From: Beroe forskalii
Lineage: Eukaryota; Ctenophora; Nuda; Beroida; Beroidae
Direction: 5' to 3'
NCBI GenBank assembly: GCA_011033025.1
Contig: WFMF01000434.1
Coordinates: forward strand, 89,634-153,633
DNA: 64,000 nt
Shown: one piece after another, positions 37,301 through 47,009 of the stretch
How the letters are laid out: each line of letters begins with the position of its first letter
Position numbering within the stretch: position 1 is the stretch's first letter
Program-made: the position numbers and the translations under genes
Notes under the pieces: model-generated
What the model saw: only the letters and a program-made list of their open reading frames with translations
Told to the model about the DNA's origin: nothing
Databases searched by the model: none

Positions 37301-40300
37301 AGAAATCACGTGTAGAATGTAGATCACGTGCTTAGCACACAGATAATTGACAGCATGCCACAGATAAGTCTGCAATTCTAGAGAATTCTCTTACTACCTA
37401 CTTCAGTAGGTAGAGCGTGATAATTGGTTACATCATCAATTACAGCTTTACCAGACAAACTTGATCAGATACTCATAAACTATGTGAATTTCAGTTCAAA
37501 TGATGAATTATTCCTAACAGTGTGAGCAGGACATATCATTCGATACAGTCATATCATATCATTTTTTTCGAATTTCTTGATTTGTGGTTCTCTGAAAGCT
37601 GTTGTAGAACGCTTAGCGTGTTACGGAGATGAACACATTTAATATAGCACATCTAAGAGTATTATTTGTACTTATTTATAATCAACCACACATGAGACGC
37701 TCAAACAATGCTTTTACATGCACTCTGCTAATGTTTAAAAGGTGTGGCTTACAGCAGTTGCAAAGTATGTGAACAGTAAATGTTATAGCGTGAATTGGCA
37801 GGAGTTTTTGAGAGCTTGCACATCAATGACTTAACATAGGAACATTATCAAGAACACCGTTTGTATGTAAAGCAGCTTGTACGGTAATTAATCAGCATAT
37901 AAGCTGTATTTTGAATATTCAATGCAAGCAACATTCTTTTTAACTTTTTAATAAATCTTCTTTGACTCGTAGCAAACAATCATCCTGACATGACAAAGTA
38001 GTGAAAGACTCGCGCAAAAGCACAAAGAAAATATTTTCATGCATTTGTAGGTGGAGTATAATTGATGAAGAGAAAACTTAGAGTTTTTACAAACATCGGC
38101 AGTACTGCAGTTCTGTATTATCAATCTGGAATACCTTATTGGCCTTTATTTAGCCGGCCCTTATTAAAGGACGAGTGTACTTAAAATTAACATATCCTCA
38201 TATTCAAATCATATGTCAAGTACGTGTTACTAAGCATTTCTGTGAAATCCCGGTAATCAAATTCCCTTCCTATCGCGTGTGAGAGCTAAATAAATAAATT
38301 ACGCTGTGACGTCAGTTCTTCCTTGTGCTCTCTCGTATATACTGCGTGAGAGCTTACTAACACCAGTTTTATATCATAATGAAAGCGTTTCTGCTGATTA
38401 ATCATTAATTTTAAAAGGGAAATCTAAGATCACACCTGTGAGTGTTAGCAGTAGTAATACAATGTAAAATCATGTGCATAAATGAAAAAAGAAGATTCCT
38501 TAAACCAATCAAGAATCAAATATATACGTCAAATATCTAGACGTGATATCATATCTGTACGTTTCACATTTCAATAATACCATACAGCACTACAATAACA
38601 ATGAGTACATTACGCTTCCTCCAGTTTTGTTATCATTTTGTGTCGAGGTTTCTTGTTTTGTCGAGGTTTCTTGTTTTCCAATTACAGTACAAGAGAAGAA
38701 GTGAAAGAAACTGATAGACTCATGAGTAAAAGGGTCACAATGGATCCATTGGATCCATCATGTCCAATGGACTCTGTTGGACATACAATGGACATTGGAC
38801 ATCCATTGAACATAATGTCCATCGGTAAAATTGTCCGATGGTGTTCAATGGATCCATTGGATCCCTTTTTGATGTTCAATGGACATGTCCCATGGATTTA
38901 ATAGATGTTCAATGGATCCATCTGAGTGGATCCAATGGACAAAAGCAACAAACATGGTTTTGTAGTATAGACGAACATTGGTCTGGTATTTTTGTTTTAT
39001 GGATCCGTTGTGTCCGCTGGATTCAATGGATCCATTGTGTCCATTGAAAGTGATAGCAAATTGTATCCCATGGATCCATTAGATGTTTTGCACATTGTGT
39101 CCATTGGATCCACTCAGATGGACCCATTAAACATCCATTGAATCCATTGAACCTGTCCATTGAACATCAAAAATGGATCCAATGAATCAATTGAACACCA
39201 TTGGATAATTTTACCGATGAACATCGTATTCAATGGATATCCATTGTATGTCCAACGGACGTCCATTGGACATGATGGATCCACGTGAGAAACACAGCAT
39301 ACAGGACAATGGAAATTCTTAGATAGTCCTAATTTCAGAGGTTTGGGAATAGGTAAAAGGTACGAGTGTGTTGAAGTTTAAATACACAGAGTGCTCAAGC
39401 TCTAGGAGCGAGCAAAATACAAATTGAAACACATCGATCTAAGTCTTTACTAATAGTTTCATGGGTATAAATACCCAATCGTCAGAAGACAAAATTTATG
39501 AATTTTACGTTTTACGATTTAAGTTTTAGTGAAATATAGTCTCGGTTTTATGAGCCGACAATGTCTCACTTTAACTTAATTTCGTGAAAATAAATTCATA
39601 ATTTTGTAATTATTGTATAAATTTTCGCATAATTTTCATACATTTTCGTTCATATCCGTAATTTAATTCATTAATGCAGATTTTTCAGGTGTATTTTATT
39701 TATAAAGGAGCAGATCTGGATTATTTCGTCATTGTCATTGTTGAACTTTGTCTTCTGACGATTGGGTATTTATACCCATGAAACTATTAGTAAAGACTTA
39801 GATCGATGTGTTTCAATTTGTAGGTAAAAGGTACAAGCTTCCATCCTGTGCTGAGCACGTAATCAGAGAATTATGACCTAGTCCTAGTGGAAAATGTACA
39901 GGTTTTCATGGATTAGACGAAGTAAATTCACTAAAACAATTCCACAGTATTTGTAGCAATTACAAAATAAAGTTAACGAGATAGTTTGAAACGATACACT
40001 GTTGTCTAAGGCATATCATATGAGATACGTCTTGTTCTTGTTGCACTATGTCTCAAGGATAATAAGTTCACATAATATCTAGATTTTGTAATTATTGATT
40101 GATAATCAATTTATAGTGCGTTATTAAACAACAGAAGATTTATTGTTATGAACCAGATTGAACAACTGAACTTTATAATCTGCAGTGAAACAAAAAACAA
40201 TAGATCAATTAGCTATAGCAACAGAATTAGTGTTTACAGAGCGATTTTACATACACGGCGGCTGTGGGCAGTGATTCCAAGGAAGAACTGACGTCACACC

Positions 40301-43163
40301 ATAAGGTATCATGTTTCTAATTTACGCCCATATCTTGCGTTACACACGGAGTAGAGAGGTGGGAGTTTCGAGATTCGATTACTACAATGATAACCATGAT
40401 ATACTGAATTTTTTGTTATATTTAGAAGAAGTCAATTTTTAAGTACACCCGTCCTTTAAGGACAAAAACGACTTTGAGATTTTTGTCCAAAGGGCCGGTT
40501 AAAAAAGGCCGGTTAAAGTGGGGCCGGTCAAATTAAAGGCCAGTTAATTTAGGTCAAATGAAACATTTATGATTCGGCTTACATAGTGTAAAATTCACTG
40601 GAACGTCATTATATAACACAATTATGACCTGAATCATAATATTAGACCAGGATTTGGGTCTTTTGATGCAATTTATTAAGTTTAAAGGGGTTTGTGGTCA
40701 TTTCAGAGCAAAAAATCCTTGGTCTGGCAACCACCAGAAAAATTTTTGTCCAAGGGGCCGGTTAAAACGGTTCAAAAATGATTCGATTTTTGTCCATGGG
40801 GCCGGTTTAAAAAAGGCCGGTTAAAAAAGGCTAAATAAAGGCCAATAAGGTAGTAGTATTTTAGCTTTAAAGCTTATGTTGCAATTTCAATCAATAACTG
40901 AACGTCCATGAATCATTTCGAAAGTCCAATCGAAATTTGAAATTCTGCTTCTGCAGGTGATTGACAGACTAACGTATAACGATACAATTTGAATTTGAGC
41001 ATGGTGCCAATATTTCAAATCATAGCAATGAATTCGCTGACTCGTGAATCTATAAATCCCATTGAAGTCATGTAAGTATCATCAATTCAGTGTTTCGAAC
41101 CAAAAACTAAAAGAATGAATACCAGAGTATAAGACAAATGACAGTAATCTCAATTCAGGCTGACTGATAAGATACGTTATGATTTTGTAATCACGCTCCA
41201 CATAAGGATATATAGATAACGTAGATTATAGATGAAAAATATTATTATTACTAAATAAATTTTGAGACTCTACACTCACATTTGTCATGATCATATGATG
41301 ATCAGTCTTGTGGCTCGACATGTCTGAAATTTAGAGCGTTATATCGCAAAATCCTGCAGCATGTACGGCTACGTTTAGAACAATGGAGAAATGGAGTTTC
41401 ATAAAACCGACACGTGTCTCCAAGTACATATCAAAGGATAGTATCAATTTATCAGGCAGCATCTGATAGAAACTGCTTCTGAAGTGCTTGCTATGCAACA
41501 AATTGTTAAACGACTGACTTATGCTGTGCTACACGACACACGTTATTCTAAATAAGTCTAAAAGTAGAATAAGCTGCAGAAGACAGAGAAGAGGACAAGC
41601 TGCAGAGGATATAAATTACTGTATGAGGGCGGTGTCTTTCATTCAAGATCTATTCTTATAATCTGGGTTTGTGTTGAGAAACACAATTTCTTTAATTCTT
41701 TATACCAACACTTGACACAATAGTCAGACGTACTGTAGGTGAAGTTTATATGTAACTAATGATTTGAGTACCTACCTAATCTATGTTATATTCTTGAGAG
41801 TTATGATAATAACAATAATAATAATTATGATAATAAAACTACTTCACTGATTCAGATATTTATCCATTATACTGGTGTAGTAACTCAGTAACCATTTCCA
41901 TAACACATCATTTCTCAGAATATTTGCGATAAGCAGTAAAATTAGCTTTAATTCTGATGCAAATCTAAATTCACAGAATTTTGCTGGATTCTCTAGTTCT
42001 CTGTACCTTTATATTTTGCTTTGAAGGAAAATCATTCAAATGCCAAATGACAATGCATATATTATGTACCTATATATTGGTGCTACCTATGTTGGTGAAA
42101 TGTATTGAAACAAACCTATGCTATAATACCTACTTACTGATTTTGAAAAGATCAATATTTGAAAGGAAGATTATAGTTAATAACATAGAAAAGTAGTGAG
42201 TATTGGTATACATGGTAGCAGTAAGTCTAAATTGAGGAAACAATGCATTGTTGTACTCTTAGATATTTAACTATGATGAGTTAACTGTGTTCCATAGTTC
42301 CAATAAAGAGGTATCCAACCTTTAATATACATTTCCTCACAGCTGCACACCTGTGCCCTGCAGGCATGGAATACAACCATTTAATCACCCTAGATATCAC
42401 CATTCACTGCATTATTCCTTCACTTCTCACTTCCCAAACTAATATCAACATAGTATTAGTGCTTGACAGTTAACATTATATGAGATTCCAACAATGGTGC
42501 TATTGATGCATATTATATTTGAAATTCATGTAATAATTCCTGAAGGTATGTATTATAGACCTATATAGTCTATGTCACTCACCCTTGTGATGTAAACTTG
42601 GTGGTTGTATGGGTGCAAGGTGATCTCCTCACTCTCTAACTTGTCCAAGACCAGAGTGACAATATCTTGTCCAGAAGGAAGCACCCCTTCCCTCTCCAAT
42701 TTTTCTGCTACATAGCTTAGGACTTCCTCAGTAGATGGCCTTGGCTCCAGTTCCTCTATTGAAATATACCTGTCAAATAATCATACATAAATGACAAACA
42801 TGTCATTTATTCAATTCAATTCAATTTGTTATCACAATGGACAAAATAATTTGTTTAACTTATGTAATTGGCATTGAGTTTGAGAAAATTAATTCCAAAA
42901 AAGTAAAATTAATATTTAATAACAACTCAAATTAAAACATACGTTAAAAACAAATTATTGAGTCGAGAAAGAGTATCCAAAACAAAGTTAGCTTGGTTCT
43001 TGCATGTGATACCCATAGCATCCAAATCATTCTCATTGATTTCCCTTATAACATTGATATCATCATAGCCATTCTGTAGAAAGATATCAGTGTAGCCAGA
43101 GAGACCCCATCTCTCAAGTAAGTCTCTAATGCAGCTTTCCATGCTCACTTGATTGAGAACCAT
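24660..43163 (-). CDS. SAM-domain scaffold/adaptor protein, seven coding exons on the minus strand
   Basis: Exons 43163-42943, 42769-42583, 29568-29389, 28397-28330, 25908-25784, 25539-25500 and 25323-24660 join in phase to 494 residues. A SAM domain spans about residues 8-70, with a GYDDINVIREINENDLDAMGI core much like SAMD5/SASH-type SAM domains. A helical segment follows (75-136). Then come an SH3-ligand proline run (PPKPPKPK, about 184-191), YENV at 210-213 (GRB2 SH2-type YxN), a basic region, RSNSAP at 275-280 (14-3-3 RSxSxP), and seven PPxY motifs at 370-409 (WW ligands). The C-terminus is Cys-rich and acidic. The start ATG at 43163 has a good context (AAGAATGG). No enzyme domain is seen. 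A cytoplasmic signalling or scaffold role is inferred; the family name beyond SAM is uncertain. Confidence 0.8.
25500..25539 (-). CDS. SAM gene, 40-nt microexon
   Basis: The acceptor follows a T-run (GGGTTTTTTCATAAAG) and the donor is GACA|GTAAGT. Length 40 restores phase between its neighbours (enters in phase 1, leaves in phase 2). It encodes a basic linker, KSKKEKQGRLER, just before the 14-3-3-type site. The donor is strong. The acceptor choice is the first AG after the pyrimidine run; closer AGs would keep the frame with fewer residues. Confidence 0.65.
25784..25908 (-). CDS. SAM gene, exon 5
   Basis: Encodes a Ser/Pro stretch, then VKKKPTFFQRFKYNLFGK and a Ser-rich end. The donor is ACAA|GTTAGT. 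The acceptor region reads CCAGAG with two AGs. The inner AG gives the phase needed from exon 4; the outer, better AG would require an unseen exon between. Confidence 0.65.
26087..26825. other. Intronic noncoding sequence
   Basis: No supported exon. It includes a short CCCTCCGTCC run (26434-26465) in an otherwise AT-rich intron of the SAM gene. Confidence 0.45.
26826..26908 (+). tRNA. tRNA-like sequence, probably a pseudogene or SINE head
   Basis: An A-box-like TAGCGTAATCGG (from 26833) and a B-box-like GGGTTCAAGCCCC (from 26887) are spaced as in a tRNA with a longer variable region. The D stem pairs. The outermost four acceptor pairs form, but inner acceptor and T-stem pairs fail and the anticodon stem is weak. 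It lies inside an intron of the SAM gene on the opposite strand. I do not assign an anticodon. Confidence 0.4.
27682..27803 (-). CDS. Candidate alternative exon in the SAM gene
   Basis: Acceptor CCTTTCAG and donor CTCAG|GTACTT. Its entry phase fits exon 4. The translation has protein character (TPPPTLPSRSNSELTVSTQ) and echoes the RSNSAP site. However, its exit phase does not fit the next exon: inclusion would shift frame and end early in the exon at 25908. It may be an alternative C-terminus, may need an unseen partner exon, or may be chance. Confidence 0.3.
27775..28245. repeat. 30-bp minisatellite, about 15 copies
   Basis: The unit is of AAGTGGTGTCAACTGGTGCA type plus TGCAGAAAGG. The unit length is a multiple of three and the minus strand stays open (10-residue LTPLPFCMHQ-like repeats). 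On the minus strand each copy carries a CTTCCTTTC pyrimidine tract, and the last one ends in CAG at the acceptor of the candidate exon. It is intronic in the main gene model. Confidence 0.9.
28330..28397 (-). CDS. SAM gene, exon 4 (68 nt)
   Basis: Acceptor TTTCTTTCAG and donor GAATT|GTGAGT. It encodes TGKLVWVNQEG followed by SNYENVNYLYE, a tyrosine cluster with a YxN site. It enters in phase 0 and leaves in phase 2. Confidence 0.8.
28398..29388 (-). other. Intron 3 of the SAM gene
   Basis: AT-rich GT-AG intron; no further exon supported. A GA-rich run lies at 28905-28917. Confidence 0.6.
29389..29568 (-). CDS. SAM gene, exon 3 (180 nt)
   Basis: Acceptor GGCTCAG and donor TCCAAG|GTGAGA, phase 0 at both ends. 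It encodes a charged helical stretch (STRREYNVLRARFAQEL), a Leu/Lys helix and the PPKPPKPK proline motif, ending VVPIYDSK. The exon is GC-rich. Its 5' edge lies inside a tandem repeat that duplicates the splice acceptor. Confidence 0.85.
29562..29869. repeat. 44-bp minisatellite, 7 copies, spanning a splice acceptor
   Basis: Units start every 44 bases from 29562 to 29826. On the minus strand each unit carries a pyrimidine-rich stretch, a CAG-type acceptor (GACGCAG or variant) and GAAGGTCACGA, equivalent to the first bases of exon 3. Copy 1 is the real intron-exon junction; copies 2-7 lie in the intron. Confidence 0.9.
29870..32939. other. Intronic noncoding sequence of the SAM gene
   Basis: No supported exon. 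A short tract near 32465-32600 contains repeated CTGACAACA(G/C) motifs, probably a degenerate short repeat. Confidence 0.5.
32942..33156 (+). CDS. Candidate plus-strand exon within the SAM gene's large intron
   Basis: A GC-rich island with an open frame, including SPESQHTSSLT and a charged helix (WEIKRTEEEQQKLQESL), ending at a donor-like CTAA|GTGAGA. Another donor-like CTCA|GTAAGT lies just upstream near 32895. Base composition differs sharply from the AT-rich intron. No partner exon was found and the 5' limit is uncertain. It could be a nested gene on the other strand or a CpG-type island. Confidence 0.25.
33324..35400. other. Intronic noncoding sequence
   Basis: No supported gene; short open frames lack domain character. 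Confidence 0.5.
35410..35584. mobile_element. Small fold-back insert with 9-bp flanking repeats
   Basis: The arms GGACGGAAGTTCGACA and TGTCGAACTTCCGTCC are inverse, followed inside by further inverted GAAGTTCGACA-type copies. CCCTAGGAA flanks both sides (35401-35409 and 35585-35593). A 9-bp duplication would suit a Mutator-like mover, but the left flank keeps a few bases (GGGTCA) outside the arm, so the assignment is tentative. Confidence 0.5.
35594..38133. other. Intronic noncoding sequence
   Basis: AT-rich, no supported exon or clear repeat apart from a short hairpin near 37395 (CTACCTA...TAGGTAG). Confidence 0.5.
38738..39283. mobile_element. Fold-back element rich in GGATCC and CCATTGGA
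   Basis: The arms of about 200 bp (left TTGGATCCATCATGTCCAAT, right inverse) are made of repeated ATGGATCC, TCCAATGGA and GTCCATTG words. The centre (near 38945-39000) is a unique AT-rich loop. Nested in the 38134-40850 element. A clear target duplication is not visible because the flanks resemble the arms. Confidence 0.65.
39365..39820. mobile_element. Insert with 14-bp target duplication and ~76-bp internal inverted arms
   Basis: TAGGTAAAAGGTAC occurs at 39351-39364 and 39821-39834. Between them, arms of about 76 bp (from about 39420 and ending 39820) are near-perfect inverses (CATCGATCTAAGTCTTTAC, GGGTATAAATACCC). The right arm reaches the insert edge but the left arm starts about 55 bases inside. 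A duplication this long is unusual for cut-and-paste elements. Confidence 0.6.
40853..42582. other. Intron 2 of the SAM gene, proximal part
   Basis: AT-rich, no supported exon. Confidence 0.5.
42583..42769 (-). CDS. SAM gene, exon 2 (187 nt)
   Basis: Acceptor TTTGACAG and donor ACAAGG|GTGAGT; enters in phase 2 and leaves in phase 0. It encodes YISIEELEPRPSTEEVL, then two helices (VAEKLEREGVL and VTLVLDKLESEEI). The YxxLEPxP-like segment right after a SAM domain resembles the arrangement in SAMD5. Confidence 0.85.
42943..43163 (-). CDS. SAM gene, exon 1 of the coding sequence (SAM domain)
   Basis: Encodes residues 1-73 with the whole SAM domain. Donor TTAAC|GTATGT, leaving in phase 2. Upstream of the ATG a likely 5'-UTR acceptor (TTCTCTGTAG) lies at about 43181, so the promoter is farther upstream and not identified. 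Confidence 0.85.
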
Positions 43164-43399
43164 TCTTACTGAACCTACAGAGAATCGAAAACATGAAAAT
43201 TCAAATTAAATATGATAACCTAAAAGAATAAAAATACTTCTAGCGCAGATAATTAATTAATTAATTAATTGCTTCTAAATATACAAACATTTTGTCACTT
43301 TATTGTGTTGCAGAATTCACAGATAAATTCTTCCTAAACATAGAAAGAATTGGCACTTGGCAGTCTGTAGGAACTCTTTACTCTGACTTAGTTTCAGTG

Positions 43400-43553
43400 G
43401 ACCTAAGGAGGACTCACCCTAACTCCAACCATAACTCTATCTGTTGCCCTGACCATAACCCTAACACTTAACCTAACCCTAGCCATCATCACAAACCTAA
43501 TCATTCCCTGATTAGTTTCTCCATAGGTCTGATAAAGTGAGTCGGCCTTAGGT
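43400..43553. repeat. CCCTAA-rich segment bounded by inverted ends
   Basis: The interior carries several CCCTAAC runs (43417-43490). The edges ACCTAAGGAGGACTCAC and GTGAGTCGGCCTTAGGT are near-inverse (15 of 17). It may be a small MITE with a telomere-like core; no target duplication is recognised. Confidence 0.5.
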
Positions 43554-43901
43554 TTGCCCAAGGAAAGTCAGTGTTCCTCCAGACAGCCAAAGAATTGCCA
43601 TAAGGAATCACCAATCGATCACATTCCTCATAGATCTAATGGCAGTAACTTTAAGGAAAATATAAATAAATTTTTCAGCAATAAAGTCCAAAGTTACAGA
43701 TCATGAATTTGTATACCAATGACCTATTGAATATGACTAATCCTGGTTTGACCTTTGATCAAATGGGAGGCCTAGGTGAGATGGAAAAAGTTGCAACCTT
43801 TACACATTCAGATCAAAAAATTGCAAATAATGATAATATTATTTGGGTGCTTAGGTGTCGAATTCAGTGCTATCCAAACTACGAAATATCAATGACTCTG
43901 A

Positions 43902-46319
43902 CAAAGAACCTTGTCACGTCAGGGCACTGAAGGGCACTAGGGCACTACGTTAGGGCACTGAGGGCACTACGTTAGGGCACTTAGGGCACTACCTTAGGGC
44001 ACTTAGGGCACTACGTAAGGGCACTGGGGCGCTAAGTTGGGGCACTTCGAAATGGCAATGGCATTCGGTTAGTTGACATGTTTATTCATAAATATGTTTA
44101 TTTACGGTGTTTATTCACCCTACAGATTTAAGCTGGTTTACCAGCTGTATTTTGCGAAATTACACAGGCACAACAACGAACACCTTTGATCAGCACATTC
44201 CTCACATTGCATTTACTGCGTACTTTTACAAACCGTAATATGTATCAGCTATCTTGCCGAAGGTGAAGGGGTCAGACAACGTCTGACAATCACTATCATA
44301 GCCAATGTATGTCACGTGATGTCGCCCCGTGAATGGAATGTGGTTAATATGCCTTATGCATTTTTGAGAGTTGTTGCAACTGGCGATGTACACCGTGAGT
44401 GGTCATGGTGCCTCTTTCGTTCTCCATTTATATTTTGTATGGTCGGTCGTTCAGTGTTCAGAGTGCATTCTGCCTATACTGCTATTTACCTACATTTTGA
44501 TGAATTGATCTAGTGCTGATTTATACAATGTACCAATTGTAATGACAATTGAGCATGTACATACTACATACTTAAATTGATTTAAAGACAGTCAGGGCCG
44601 GGTATTTGGGTAGTCATTGGTGGTGTCTGTCTGTGTGACCGTGTGTCATGCCGATGTGTAACTGTAAGCAATGATGGGACGAGGACTTTAACCTCATGAT
44701 TCATCGTATCTTTTCCCGATGTTTTAAGTTTATGATGAGACAGCAGAAACAGAGGTTTTCTTTGTATCGTGTGTAGTACGCCAGCCAGCATACTTACGGC
44801 TTCACGGGCACATAACAATCCTCACCCTCTCATAGACATCCTAAACTCGTCACCTACCACCACTGCAAAACTTCTTCGATTCTCCATTGCCTGTAAACAC
44901 CAGTGCTCCAGTGGCTCAGTGATGCCTTTTTTAGTCCTGTGTGTAGCCTGTTACCTTTAAATTTGATATTGCTGATGCCAACTGCTTCGCGGCTGGCGTC
45001 AGCAGGACTCATAGCACCAGTCAAAAAACGTATTCATATTGCATGGTCGAGATGTGCGTGGATGTTAGTGCACACCACAGTCCACACTCCACACCCTATT
45101 CCCAGTGTTTTCACATCATTCATACACGTTCGCGCCTTCCATAAATTCCAACTACGTCAGGGCACTCGAGGGCACTCTAGGGCACTTTTTGGGGCACTCC
45201 GGGGCACTAAGTATTGGACGCAGAAGTAACATGTCGTACAGCAGGGGACTTCATTGAGTTCACCATGCCGGACACACATTAGCACCACGACAAAAGTTGA
45301 CTTTATACCCTGTGTCTAATGGAAATGTTTCCTTGCGTTTGACAATTGATGCTCACACAGTACTATTAAATTTCCAATTTGATGTTATATAAGCTAGTCT
45401 TTATGTGAGAGACGAACCGGAAGAACCAACTATCAAGCACACCAGACAACGGAATCAATCTAAATCTTGGCTGTATAATCATATTCGTTGCTATAGCTAT
45501 GTCCTGTAAGTGTACGGAGCCCCTGTTTCGATTCCTTTTATACTTATAGACTCGATCACATTCACATGAATAATGTGATCAAGTTTATACAAGGAATCGA
45601 AACTCAGGGACACATGATCTAAATCACTTGATCAAAAGATAATCACTTGATCAAAAGGTATAGATTACATAACCACGCGACCAGAAATTGAGAGTCAGAA
45701 TCAGAATGTACTTAATAAAAATGGATGACGAAAGAGGTACAACTCATGATGTACATTGCTATAGTTAAATGTACTCTCAAAAATGCAGAGTAACCGCATT
45801 CCATACCTGACACGTGACATGCATTGTCTATCACTATGATTTCTTTTTAATTCAACTATGATATAACGGTTTTCAAATGTACAGTAATTACATAAATACA
45901 ATATTCTGCTGATTTCAATGTGTTCGTTATTGTACCCGAGTACATTCATTAAATACAGTAAATGGAGCAAGTAAACCGGGTCAAATTAATGAGGTAAATA
46001 AGCAGGGTTAATTAATATTAAACTTAAAGTTAACGGTAAATAGACATTGTAAACAGATGACCTAACAGAGTTCCCCGATGCCCTAACGGAGTTCCTCGGT
46101 GCCCCAACGGACGCGGAGTGCCCCCGTGCCCTGACGTAGTGCCCCAGTGCCCTGACGTAGTGCCCCAGTGCCCTGACGTAGTGCCCCAGTGCCCTGATGT
46201 AGTGCCCTTGAGTGCCCTGACGTACGCTTAGTGCCCTTGAGTGCCCTGACGTAGTGCCCTAAGTGCCCTAACGTAGTGCCCTGTGCCCTGAGTGCCCTAA
46301 AACGTGACAAGGTTGTCTC
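43902..46319. mobile_element. hAT-like non-autonomous element, copy A (2418 bp)
   Basis: Starts CAAAGAACCTTGTCACGT and ends ACGTGACAAGGTTGTCTC; 14 of 18 terminal positions are inverse matches. The direct repeat GACTCTGA lies on both sides (43894-43901 and 46320-46327). Subterminal regions are arrays of the heptamer AGGGCAC, inverted at the other end. The interior has a hairpin near 45525-45610. A 78-codon minus-strand frame (44582-44818) is shared with copy B but has no recognised domain. The 8-bp duplication supports hAT-type mobilisation. Confidence 0.8.
44254..44289. mobile_element. 36-bp TTG...CAA mini-insert in copy A
   Basis: TTGCCGAAGG ... CAACGTCTGACAA, followed on the right by TCACTATC (44290-44297) and preceded on the left by TCAGCTATC. 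Copy B keeps the left duplication as exact TCACTATC but has lost the right end, so the insert predates the split of A and B and was later damaged. Confidence 0.6.
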
Positions 46320-46533
46320 GACTCTGAAGTATTCTGTATTTAAACTTACAATACAACACATATTAAACAAACTAACTAGAACTGAGGCAATGGGGGCCTC
46401 AAATATGATTGAAGCACTGTCCACTGATGATGTTCTAAAAGTACTTTGCCATTTAACAATCAGCTCATGTGTCTCAATAAAGTGTTCCAAAACCTGGTAA
46501 TTGACAGTGAAAAAGTATAAGCCCCACAGTCAT

Positions 46534-46554
46534 TTGTCTGACGTCGTCAGACAA
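46534..46554. mobile_element. 21-bp palindromic mini-insert
   Basis: TTGTCTGACG, T, CGTCAGACAA: a perfect palindrome around one base, flanked exactly by ACAGTCAT (46526-46533 and 46555-46562). It looks like two minimal ends of the mini-insert family with no interior. Confidence 0.6.
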
Positions 46555-47009
46555 ACAGTCATAAGTTTTATAAGTGCAGTCTTCTACTCTTCTTATTGTA
46601 ACTGTCTTCAATGTGACAGTAGCAAATTTTGAAATGAATTTAAGGATTTCATAGAAAAGATTATTCTTGTGAAGAATTATAACTGTTACAAATTGCTTTG
46701 AATTGAAACTGTCAAACCGCTGCAGCTCTTTATTTATTATCCTTTTACAAGAGCAGTTTATGTTAGCTAGAACATGACATTTATGATTATTCTTGATACA
46801 TTTAAAAGAATTTTGATACAATATGAATTATTATATTGTGTTTTAGGACCACGACCGTATATTACTTTACACCGCGCGTGCACATTGCCCTAACCAGCGC
46901 CCTGGTTTCGCGCACGGAGTGCGCGGCGCGGCAAGCCCGCAAGCCGCTGGGTAGGGGAAGCATAGGTGTGTTTACGCGCCGCGCGCTGCCCTGGAGAGTT
47001 GGAAGCGCG

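Larger units (their letters stand above)
38134..40850. mobile_element. 2.7-kb TIR element with TA target duplication
   Basis: The ends CCTTATTGGCCTTTATTTAG and the inverse CTAAATAAAGGCCAATAAGG are flanked by TA (38132-38133, 40851-40852). The arms run on through AAAGGAC(G)...GTGTACTTAAAA. The right arm is expanded by several GGGGCCGGTTAAAA units (40440-40830). At least two other inserts lie inside. No transposase frame is seen. It lies wholly in intron 2 of the SAM gene. Confidence 0.7.

Noticed and set aside
44582..44818. 78-codon frame on the minus strand conserved between copies A and B (also 52326-52562)
   Set aside because: Conservation is explained by the copies belonging to one element family; no domain recognised and the surrounding sequence is equally conserved.
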